Shown here: positions 55,901 to 64,000 of the stretch, piece after piece
Layout: every line of letters begins with the position of its first letter
How positions within the stretch are numbered: the first letter of the stretch is position 1
Notes under the pieces: model-generated
The model's input: only the letters and a program-made list of their open reading frames with translations
Told to the model about the DNA's origin: nothing
Database searches by the model: none
From: Nectonema munidae
Lineage: Eukaryota > Nematomorpha > Nectonematoida > Nectonematidae
Assembly (NCBI GenBank): GCA_030549495.1
Contig: JAUIRK010000889.1
Span: 1,304,501-1,368,500 of the forward strand
Length of the DNA: 64,000 nucleotides
Reading direction: 5' to 3'
Made by a program: the position numbers and the translations under genes

Positions 55901-58900
55901 GTGAAAAAAATTTATAATTCCTCATGTTCGCCATTATTTTTAATATAATAGCGGTTGACCCCGACTCTTTGGGAAACAATAACCAGGCCTAGAAGGCAAA
56001 ATGGATGATGATGATGATGTCCGCTATTAATTTTACACTCATCTATATGGATTAAGTTCGTTTCCGAGTCTTTAATTTCGTCACTAATCACCAGAATAAC
56101 ACTTTGGCAAGAATAAATTCTTGACATGATAGTGAATACAGATGATTTGGAGATTTATAGCTTTTCATAAACTTATCATGAATTTTTCTGAAAGTAGGAT
56201 TTATAGCTATCAAGTTGCCTTTTAAACTAGAATACTTTTATAAATAAAGATCTTGATAAATTGTCGTACATTTTTATCACAAATTTATCTTGTGTAGGAC
56301 AAAAGATTTTAAATGAAGTTAAATGCAAACATTTATACAACGATAATAAGACCAGCCATGACATATGGAACAGAGTGTTTGAGTTTAAAGAAGAAAGATA
56401 AGAGTAGATTTGTAACAACCTAAATGAGTATGATGAGAAAAATAATAGGAGAATCACATGAAGAATGAAGAGGTTAAAAAAATAGTAAGTTTATGGGTAA
56501 CGTGATGAGTGTGATTGAACGAAGTAGTCTTCGATGGTTTGGGCATGTTCTTAGAAAAGAAAAGAAGGATGAGGTCCGCAGAATAATGGATTGTCCATTA
56601 ATGGGGGAAAGGAAAGGAGGATGACATTTTAAAAGATGGAATTAAAAAGAGGCTGAACGAAATTGGATTGGAAGAAGGTCATGTTCATGACAGAAAGAAG
56701 TGGATGATTGGGATCATGGCCGCCGAATGACCCCCAACTTCGCGACAGGGTGTAGACAAAGAGGATCTTAATAAATTTGTGCCATTTACAACAGTCCGAT
56801 GAATCAGCGGTTTCGTTATACTAGAGATAGGGCATCTCACATTAAAAAAATATACAAACCTTCAGAAATTTTTTGTAAAGTTTTTGACGTAAATAGAGTG
56901 ACAAGCAGGAACTAAAATCGAAATAATAATAGAACAAGTTAGGTCTGATTTAAAATTCGTTTGAAACTTCGCGATTGGGAACATGAAGAGATAGTGATAC
57001 TAAATACTATATACGCATGCAGTAATAATGTATGAATTAATATAGTTAGTGTATAATATATATATTAAAATTCTAAAATACGCTACATTTTGAATTATGT
57101 GAAAATAACTACATTTAAAAAAAGAGAATCATTTATAAAATGAGTGGATTTTTACTTTTTTAAAGTCAACAAAATGTGACTTAAATCGCTAATAATAATC
57201 AGTGGCGTGCCAAGAGCAAGGGTCGTTCGCCTCAGGCGCAGAATTTAGCTGTAATAAATCTATCGATAGAGATATTTTAGACTTAAATAGTGATGTAATA
57301 ATGCTTTGCTACATTTTTTATTCCAATTTTTCATACCTATATACATGTATTATTAAATTTTGGGCGTTTTAAAGTGTTATTTGAAATTTTAAGCTAGGAA
57401 TGAGAGAAAAGTATGTCACTGTTACTAATTAGTTACAAACAAGATATCATTTCCGTCTTTAAAGATTTGATCTTTGAAGGGGTGAACGACATCAAGTCAT
57501 TTGATTCAAAATAAAGAAATCGTCTGTCTCATCTAAGAATGAAATGGGTTAAGCCGTGGATGGCAAATCTTTTATGGAGTTTTCAGCAAATATAGTCTTT
57601 TCTGATGAAGATGCGGCAAAATTTTTAAAGAAAATTTTCCCTTTTGGATTATACAATGCACCATTTTTAGCGCATGCGGTGGCCACCCCTTGGTTAAGCA
57701 GTTTCACTGTAAAACAGAAGTAAATTAAAATTTAAAAATTTAAAAGATATTCGTTACAATGGAATCCTTTTCAGAAGAGGAAGAGTTCTTAGTGGTGTAG
57801 AAGTCGAGCAACAGCGTCTCCAAATCCGACAAAATCGAATTGATGGGATGCACGAAGAAGTCTTTGATGGAGGTCGCGTTGCAAACATACACCTCACTCC
57901 ACTCTCTGTTGGACAGCGTAAAGTCAGCGCTTACGGTTTTGGTCACGCTACGATCGCTGTCTTCAGCGTTATCATCGTCTTCTTTGCAAAAAATTTATTA
58001 AAGTGAAACAAAAAGAAAAAACAACAAAAAGTTAGGTTCCCACATTTTTTTGCAGCTTCATTAATCCTAGCTTTATTATTTTACTTTTGTAAAGAACTAC
58101 CTTCTCCCACATCACCAGCCACTTCTTCTAGAAATCTTTCTTTTACAAAAGCTAAGCTGTGCTGAGTGGAGCAAGTTTCAACAAGAATAAGTCTAGTATT
58201 TTTCAAAAACATTTCCAAGCATTTGGCAACAATATAATATCTATCACGGAACACTGTTCACCGGACTTGCATGTAATAATGTGATGTGTCTTTTTTTCAA
58301 AATATGCATTAGCAATAAATATATCCCGCTTTTCAGCAAGAATAATCATGCTAGTCCACTCTAGATGCACTCACCACATCCATGATCTCCATGAACGAAC
58401 TCATTCATATACAACATTTGACTTAGCAACACGGCTACTAAAATCACCTACAAGAATACATTTAGTTTTTTGTCAGTTATACAAAATAGACTTTATTTAT
58501 AATTTTTTTAGATTAATATAATACAGAATATTTTATACAATGTTGTGTACCAAATTTGAAATTAATTATCATGGGAATTCTTAATATATAGGATGGAAAA
58601 TTGCTATTAAAAAACAAAATAATGCATTATAGCAAATTTTTAACGCCATCCATACTTGAAAAAGAAAAATATATTTCGTACCTTTATTCGAAGAAGGTAA
58701 GAGATTTTGAAGGTCTTTTTTGCCATTCTTTGAGAGAAGGTCGAGTTCTTGTTGTGAAAAGTCCAACTTCTCACAGCTTTTGTAAATGAGCGTGTCTCCA
58801 CTTAAATTTCCTTCTTCCTCAACAGAGTTCGTTCCGATTTCCACATTTTCTGAGGAAGAAACGCACAAATTATGTTCAAAAGAGATCATTAAAACGCTGA

Positions 58901-61900
58901 AAACCAAAATCAAGAATGGCCGAATTTTAAAGCAATATAGTTTTCTGAAATTCGCATTCAAAAGATTCGTAGAGATATAAATAGAATGTTGTGTAAAGTA
59001 GGAAGCACACGTTAAGCTAAAGAAAAACTAAACAACAATACCCTAACAACTATAAGACATCTTCCTAAAAAACGAATTATAAAAAGTCATTCTGCAAATT
59101 TTAATAAATTGATATTAACCCATTTAAGACCAAGCAAAGCAGACGATATCTAAAAAAAACGCAGACGATTTATATTCAAAGTCATTGAAAAAAGCAGACG
59201 AAGATGAAATTACTTATGTTCCAAAATAGGAACATTGGTCGTAAATGGGTTAAGTTATTTATATATATATATATATACAGCAAATATTTTCTCACATCTT
59301 TCCATTATGACTGAAGCATCTATACTTCTCTGTTCGATGTTAAAATGGCGAATGCTTTATAAATGGGAATACTTTTTTCGATGATTTTTGCTTCAAAGAC
59401 ATAAACGAGTGCGTGGATGAAAAAAAGAAAAGAAAATTATACAAAGTTATTTAAAATTTCGAGTTAAAAGTGCTGAAATAGAGAAAATAAGGAAATTGTG
59501 TAAAGGAAAAAACGAACTGCTGTTATGGGGTGTAGTTAGATGGACGCGATTATTGCAGTCTTGTATCGTAGAAGAAACTTGAGAATCGTTGTTACTATGC
59601 TCTTTGTTGCTTGAATCATTTTCCCTCTCTTGGATATGATTCTCCATTCTGTCTGCTTCAGTGGCATCATTTATTTCGCCTAGATCACAAAAAGGAAAAG
59701 TTCTTTTTAGATACACTTTAGCGAGAATGAAAAGACTGGCAACTAAGCCATTAACAAAATAATACTGATAATAGTAGTAATAATTTCCACTCTTATACAA
59801 CTTGGAAAAGCATAATTTTCATTCCCCAGATGACAGATCTTGATATTGATATATGTTTTATAGGTAAGCCTTTTGATCCGAGAAAACGTAGACGACATTA
59901 ATTAATTTGCTATAAAACTACCTTAAAATGTGAAATCATCTGCTTCATTCATAAATGAGTGACCCATATAAGATAAAATGAGTTAACCCTTTCAGGACGA
60001 GTGCAACACGAGTGTCGAAAGAAATGAAAATTGCCTGCTCCAAAGCAGACGTAAAAAAACCGGCCTCTTTCACTTGGCGAACTACTTGCTATTATGCAGA
60101 AAATATTACGAGCTTAGAGATATTCCTTGTATACTCAAAGGAATTTGGATAGAATTCAAAAGCCTTAGTTCTAAATTATTTATCAAATTTTTAAATGAAA
60201 AAATGTAAGGATATACGAGTTGTTTGGGTACAGTTTAGATTTTTATTCGGTTGGGATGTTTAAAATAAATTACAGAGTTTAAATGTTGTTGACGCTTCAT
60301 CAAATTTTTAAAAGAGTGATTTCAACTAAGTTGCAACGACTTTGATTTTCTGAGAAGAAACATCCAAAATAATTTACTTGCGCCATAATCAACATCTAAA
60401 TTCTGAGATTGTGAGTCTTCGTTCATCTTTTCTTGTAGCAAATAAGAATCCTGAAGTTTGTGCTTCGTGTGTTGATGAGATTTGAAATTCTCAAAAGATT
60501 CATCATCTTCTTTTGATCTTCTTTCAACGTTCACAGCTACATCAAATTAGTGAAATACGTGTAATCTTTTAAACGTACACAAAAGGAGGCGGGTTAATAC
60601 GAAACCATGTATATGTGTATAAATCAGAGGCGGACATCCGTGGTGAGGGTGACCCCCCCTCCCCCCGAATAATTTTCAATTTTCTCAATTCTATATATTT
60701 TTTATATTTAAAAGACTTGTTTGTCTTATAAAAAATTTTTTTCCATTAGTATAATAATGCAAATTTGAGCTATATTTGATCTGAGGAAGAAATCTAACTA
60801 ATAATTTGAACAATAGCTCATGTATTTTTCAGCGAGGCAAATCCTCTAGAGCATATGAAGGATTTGAGAAAGTACTCACTTCCTATCTGTTTCGGGAGTT
60901 GGTTTAAATGGCAAGTAGCATAGAAAACGCTTGCTCATAATCATATGTAATGGCAAATTGCATCAGAACCTTCAGAGCCATCTTTGCAAAATCAAGATAA
61001 GGATGTCACATTTCAATCGAAAAATCGCTATGAGACATTTCACAAAAATGTTTTGCAACTCATAAAATCAATAAACTCTTCTTGAATTAAAAATCTTTTG
61101 GGCCAGACTACCAATCGAAATTAACGGGGTTTTGATAAAATGATAGTATTTTCCAAAGTTTTATAGAGAAAATAAATAGAAATTTCTTGGCTAAGATATG
61201 CTATATGATGTTTTATGGCCCGAGGACATTTTTGAAAATCGTTCAAAATATGTTCGAAAATCGAGCCAAACATGGATTTGTGAAATCGTTCAGATTGACG
61301 TTTAGTCAATAGTTTTGTTTACTTAACTAAAGTCCTTCATTTCCAGTGCACGCTTCACTTGACGGGCTTTATAAAAGTGGATGCAAAAACTTCAGAACAC
61401 AAAAGACACATATGTTGCTCTTCGCCACCATACTTTAATGCAGTAAAACGAAATTTAAAGTGTGAGTTGTCATATTTCATTTTTTAACACATTGAGAATA
61501 ATGCACATTTACATCTATAAAATTAGGTCTGAAAAGAAATAAAAATAGTACTCAATTCAAAGACTTAATTATTTATTCTTTTTAAATATGACTTATTGTC
61601 AAAAATCACAAATGACCCAATATGGGTGCAATATGTTGCGCAAAACGATCTACTTAGTGAGTGTCGCTTTCTAGGTGCCCATAAAACTGCTTCGCGATCG
61701 CCTAGGATACCACAGATTCCAGTTGAACACCACTGAGAAAAAGTGAACTTGTTAAACTATATAATGTGTTATGAATATTATAATAAAACAAATTTAGGAA
61801 TTTTACTAACTGCTCATTTAAATGGTAACTATTTCATCGATTTAACAAGGAATAAAATGATAATAAATAGGATTTGTATTGTTCAAAGTTTCAATAAATT

Positions 61901-62160
61901 ACGTTTGTTAAGGGAATCAGTTATCTTGCTTTGGATCTTGCCTGGATTTATCGCAGAATTGCTGTTAACTTTTTCTAAAAAATAAAATAAATAAAACTTA
62001 CCATCCAAAATTTAAAGGATAAAAACACAAATTAAATGTAGGAAAAAGTTTTGCCTTGACAGTCAATTCTTTTGACGAAGTTCAACGTCGGTTCTCGCAT
62101 TCCAACATTTCCCGTGCGCCTCAGTTTGTTTTCGTCTTCAACCATGTTTTGTATGGTCAG
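52771..62160 (-). CDS. Tudor-domain protein gene (main exon cluster)
   Basis: Eight exons join in phase on the minus strand: 62160-62055, 60536-60378, 59679-59518, 58849-58682, 57981-57758, 55513-55326, 53692-53595 and 52919-52771. The first four encode an acidic, Ser/Asn/Glu-rich region without a fold I recognise. The last four form one extended Tudor domain: SEVYVCNATSIKDFFVHPIN, PLVAYLPNEHECTRAKV, TLVDIFLLDYGEHIESVAL, PLREEFKKVPFQALAVEL, RRLAISLYDYDSGSKQ. Tudor proteins bind methylated arginines, often in piRNA granules of the germ line. Here the usual WYRA is CTRA and DYGN is DYGE, so methyl-arginine binding is doubtful. The true start and end are not proven; exons at 32555 and 29404 probably continue it. 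Introns hold LINE, hAT and MITE copies. Confidence 0.75.
53228..53325 (+). mobile_element. MITE-like repeat, subfamily C
   Basis: The blocks AAGACTTATCGCCTG, TCTTTTTCAATG, TTAAAGCAGGCTATATTC and ATTTCTTGAGACAGTGGTG match 12745 and 8990. It lies in a Tudor-gene intron, next to a possible 144-bp CAGTGGT...ACCACTG element (53305-53448). Confidence 0.5.
53595..53692 (-). CDS. Tudor-gene exon, Tudor C-terminal part
   Basis: The acceptor is CATTTTGCAG, phase 2, and the donor ACTAAAG|GTAAAT, phase 1. Encodes EEFKKVPFQALAVELYF then TSEESKLVDKFAETK, matching the L-P-x-Q-A region after the Tudor barrel. Confidence 0.82.
54276..54641 (-). mobile_element. 5'-truncated LINE 3' end with target duplication
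   Basis: A minus-strand insertion ending in an (AAC)n tail (read as GTTGTTGTTG at 54276). The coding part reads CKPRFNDATHTNPCPLCYTS then QSLKHLIEE, the C-terminal zinc-knuckle-like Cys/His region of Jockey-type LINEs. It is flanked by the 12-bp direct repeat AGAAATAAGAGT at 54264-54275 and 54642-54653. The intact duplication makes it a recent event, in the Tudor-gene intron between 55326 and 53692. Confidence 0.82.
55326..55513 (-). CDS. Tudor-gene exon, Tudor core
   Basis: The acceptor is CGCTTTTTCTAG, phase 0. Encodes PLVAYLPNEHECTRAKVMNH and TLVDIFLLDYGEHIESVALT, ending LAPLR at CTGCG|GTTTGT, phase 2. The LLDYG turn is the best Tudor signature in the window. Confidence 0.85.
55950..56022 (+). 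mobile_element. LINE/SINE 3' tail with (GAT)n end
   Basis: GCGGTTGACCCCGACTCTTT, CCAGGCCTAGAAGGCAAAA, then TGGATGATGATGATGATG. It looks like a very short 3' end of an RTE-type LINE or its SINE, in a Tudor-gene intron. Confidence 0.5.
56310..56760 (+). mobile_element. RTE-like LINE 3' end fragment
   Basis: The plus strand reads NANIYTTIIRPAMTYGTECL, RKIIGESHEE, SVIERSSLRWFGHVLRKEKK and DEVRRIMDC, the classic RTE/BovB post-RT region. Stops and frameshifts are present. Opposite in strand to the Tudor gene that contains it. Confidence 0.8.
57758..57981 (-). CDS. Tudor-gene exon, start of Tudor domain
   Basis: The acceptor is AATTTTTTGCAAAG, phase 1. Encodes DDDNAEDSDRS, then EWSEVYVCNATSIKDFFVHP and LETLLLDFYTTKNSSSS. 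The donor TCCATT|GTAACG is weak, phase 0, but the next exon fits in frame and in fold. Confidence 0.75.
58090..58475 (-). mobile_element. RTE-like LINE endonuclease fragment
   Basis: The minus strand reads KCILVGDFSSRVAKSNVVYE, IFIANAYFEKKTHHIITCKS then QCSVIDIILLPNAWK. These are the GDFNAxVG, NTxFxxKxxHxxTW and IDYIL blocks of RTE endonucleases. It lies in the intron between Tudor-gene exons 58682 and 57981. Confidence 0.7.
58682..58849 (-). CDS. Tudor-gene exon
   Basis: The acceptor is GTTTCTTCCTCAG and the donor AATAAAG|GTACGA. Phase 1-1, 168 bp. Encodes NVEIGTNSVEEEGNLSGDTL through KLDFSQQELDLLSKNGKKDL and LLPSSNK. Confidence 0.7.
59115..59253 (+). mobile_element. TTAA MITE, subfamily A
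   Basis: 139 bp, TTAA at 59115 and 59250. Almost identical to 18446-18583 (differences are mainly one extra A run and one base in CCAAAATAGG). It lies in the intron between 59518 and 58849 and is followed by a (TA)n tract. Confidence 0.92.
59255..59277. repeat. (TA)n microsatellite
   Basis: About 16 bases of alternating TA directly beside the MITE. Confidence 0.7.
59518..59679 (-). CDS. Tudor-gene exon, acidic linker
   Basis: The acceptor is TTTTGTGATCTAG, phase 1. Encodes EINDATEADRMENHIQEREN then SSNKEHSNNDSQVSSTIQD. The donor is uncertain: AGCA|GTTCGT (59518) keeps phase 1, and an earlier one near 59585 is possible. Confidence 0.55.
59869..60095. mobile_element. Degenerate TTAA MITE pair
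   Basis: One remnant ends ATAAATGAGTGACCC...GAGTTAA (about 59985), with AACGTAGACGACATTAATTA and AAATCATCTGCTTC inside. It is followed directly by TTAACCCTTTCAGGACGAGTGCAACACGAGTGTCG, the start of a subfamily C-like copy with AAAGCAGACG. Boundaries are uncertain. Confidence 0.45.
60378..60536 (-). CDS. Tudor-gene exon, acidic linker
   Basis: The acceptor is AATTTGATGTAG and the donor GGCGCAA|GTAAAT. Phase 1 at both ends, 159 bp. Encodes VNVERRSKEDDESFENF through EDSQSQNLDVDYGA; predicted disordered. Confidence 0.65.
60850..61475 (-). mobile_element. hAT-like relic (SCAND3/ZBED5-type)
   Basis: The minus strand reads SHFKFRFTALKYGGEEQHMC then LLCSEVFASTFIKP (about 61475-61375), resembling the FGFTxxGDxxxxxxxCxxCxxxL zinc-finger start of SCAND3/ZBED5-like transposase genes. 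A second open stretch, SERFHKSMFGSIFEHILNDF (61295-61236), follows in another frame. Highly degraded, in the large intron before 60536. Confidence 0.45.
62055..62160 (-). CDS. Tudor-gene candidate first exon
   Basis: The acceptor-like TTTTGACACAG precedes LTIQNMVEDENKLRRTGNVG, then MREPTLNFVKRIDCQ. The in-frame ATG (AACATGG, a fair initiation context) may be the true start. The donor is either CAAG|GCAAAA (GC-type, end 62055) or GACT|GTCAAG (end 62061); both give phase 1, which fits the next exon. Confidence 0.5.
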
Positions 62161-62169
62161 CTGTGTCAA

Positions 62170-63425
62170 AAGCAAAAAAATAACCACAGAAAAATGATAC
62201 TAGAATGTATAAACGAATATTTCCACATCCTTTAGTATTTCTAGTTCAAAGGACAAATGTCAAAAGATCTATCAGATAGTTCTAGGCAAATTTAACTCCT
62301 AGTCAATTTCCTCCTACATAATTTTACTTCTGATTTAATAAAATTAATCAACTAATTAAGCCATTACTTAAAACTGAAGAACTAACTAATTAGTGAACTA
62401 TCTACATTAAAGACTGTAGAAAACGATATAACTACAGTATTTCATTGTGTATAAAGCAGCGCCTTTTTATGATCTTGTTAGTGAAGGAAGGCAGGGGGCT
62501 GAGAGAAGGTATTGTTAAAGAGACTAAAAAAATCTATCTTAAAAAACTGAAGCCTAATTTATGCTCAATTTCTTGAAATTGAAAAATAGCTAAAATTTTT
62601 TTAATTTAAAAACTTTTACAATTTTGTGGAAAAGACATCTAATTATATTTCTTTCCTAATATACATATAAAATTATATAGGCATCTTTTTCTTAAGTTAT
62701 ATGTAATACAGGATAATATTTTTAGTTGTGGGCCAATTTTTTTCAGTGAAGGGTCGAGACCCATCGACTATTCAAAAAGGGACTGCTTAATTTTTGTCAA
62801 AAATTAGCTTTAAAAAAGTTCAGAATTACTGAAACACAATAGTCACAAATTTATGTATCATCCACTAAACATTTAAATGCAATATTCTTTTTCTATTCTT
62901 AGGAAATAATTTTGGTAAGATTTGTAAACAGGCTAGGTGGATATATTTACATTCGTTCTAAGATCTTTTTCAAATTCTTAGCCCTATTATCAGGAGATTC
63001 CTTCTTATACATTTTCAAATTCAGAAAATAATATAATGATTAAAAAACAATTAAAATTCTATTTTTTGGATTATAGGATTCATGATCTTTTACAAAATTT
63101 TTGCAATTAAAAACACTATCTTGCCATTATTCACAAAAATCTTTACAGTCAATCAAAAAATCCGCAGAATCATTGCCAAAATTCTTGAAACGAACTAAAT
63201 TATAGGCATTAGATAAAAATCACAATAAATATGCCGTATTGATTTATCTGATTTATGATTGGATTAGTTAGACTTTGACTCAACTCATAAACGTATTCTT
63301 TTGCACAATAACTTTTTTCTTTATTGCATCTTTTTTTTCACGCGAACATTCAAATTTGATTACACTTTAATTTTCCAAAAAGTTTTTTCTCTACATAAAT
63401 GGGGACAATAGAGATGGAAGAAAAT
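62170..63425. other. Unassigned AT-rich DNA
   Basis: No gene or repeat call is supported. It could hold 5' exons or the promoter of the Tudor gene. Confidence 0.4.
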
Positions 63426-63429
63426 CAAG

Positions 63430-63672
63430 AAATACGATCTCCATTAAAAAAAAAGAAGAATCAAATGAAACACCAATAAACCAAACACATCAGAAGATAT
63501 TAGCTATTCCTCATGAAGAGAAAGAATGCATTGTTAATAAGATGTTGGAATGCGCTTCGCTGTCTGCAATACCATTAACGCCGAATGTGATATGCAAATC
63601 AGTAAACACGATTGTACAAAAGTTTGTTAACTTGACTTCTAATAAAAAAAAATCAATTACTCGTTCATATTA
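63430..63672 (+). pseudogene. Possible pogo-like transposase N-terminal remnant
   Basis: Two frames: MEENQEIRSPLKKK, then HEEKECIVNKMLECASLSAI and PLTPNVICKSVNTIVQKFV. The pattern E-x-x-L-V-x-x-ML-x-x...G-x-PLT-x-x-V resembles the helix-turn-helix region before the DDE domain of pogo/jerky-like transposases. No DDE block was found before the window ends. Confidence 0.3.
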
Positions 63673-64000
63673 ATGCCATCTATACACCAAAGTTTCAAGA
63701 AATGTGCGCTTGGAGTTGTTCAAATTTTGGCATTTCAGTGTCTACCCTACAAGCACTGTAAATAGATGTGTCATTGAATTTCATTATCAAGTCAAACGTG
63801 TAACACTTGTTCGGCAGTCACGAAATTGTAACCAAACAATTGAACTAAGATTGCCGCCATCCGCTAGAAAACTCAGGAAACAAACAATGCCCACAAAACG
63901 TTATCTTCTGTCCTTCTTGTTCCACTTTGTATTCCCATCCACCCCAGGCATTGAAGGCAATGATTGATTCTTTTTTTACGTGAGAACTTAATTTATCTAT

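Noticed and set aside
1-64000. CRISPR arrays, operons or bacterial genes
   Set aside because: No regularly spaced repeats of that kind; genes are spliced and repeats are eukaryotic. Widely spaced CAGACGAT repeats are MITE copies.

Overview
The window is AT-rich animal nuclear DNA. It has spliced genes with long introns and GT-AG junctions, tRNA-derived SINEs, RTE-like and Jockey/CR1-like LINE pieces, and many cut-and-paste transposons (piggyBac, hAT, mariner, MITEs). Nothing in it is bacterial. The repeat mix and composition suggest an invertebrate, most likely an arthropod; a parasitic copepod (sea louse) is a guess from memory of similar elements, not something the sequence proves.

Two host genes can be read. 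(1) A complete ataxin-3 (Josephin deubiquitinase) gene runs on + from 7602 to 17385. It has six coding exons whose phases fit and that join to 206 codons, with the catalytic Cys, His and Asn all visible. No ubiquitin-interacting motif and no polyglutamine tract are seen. Its introns carry a 1.1-kb element with 64-bp inverted ends, a degraded unclassified gene-like element, MITEs and microsatellites. (2) A Tudor-domain gene runs on -. Eight exons between 62160 and 52771 join in phase to an acidic, disordered N-terminal region followed by one extended Tudor domain. Two further phase-compatible exons at 32555-32224 and 29404-29234 probably belong to the same transcript, which would then exceed 33 kb with a 20-kb intron full of transposons. 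Its last exon was not found.

Layout: 1-6.3 kb is a graveyard of LINE fragments, SINEs and one Ty3/gypsy fossil. 7.6-17.4 kb is ataxin-3. 18.4-22.0 kb holds a TTAA MITE and two nested piggyBac-type transposons. 22-29 kb is mostly unassigned, with a tandem repeat, a 3' fragment of an unclassified element and a small hAT. 28.7-34.5 kb has a hAT MITE with perfect 8-bp target duplications, a mariner copy probably nested in a hAT, several TTAA MITEs and the two 3'-side Tudor-gene exons. 34.5-44 kb is largely unassigned AT-rich DNA with a second copy of the unclassified element, an RTE tail, a Tigger-like MITE and a SINE. 44.6-47 kb is one hAT transposon with both ends. 48.4-49.6 kb has a SINE and two adjacent TTAA MITEs. 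52.7-62.2 kb holds most of the Tudor gene, with LINE, hAT and MITE insertions in its introns.

The clearest novel pattern is a TTAA-bounded MITE superfamily sharing CAGACGAT-type internal blocks, present in about a dozen copies of at least three subfamilies. Its autonomous partner is not recognisable here: the two piggyBac copies present have different ends.
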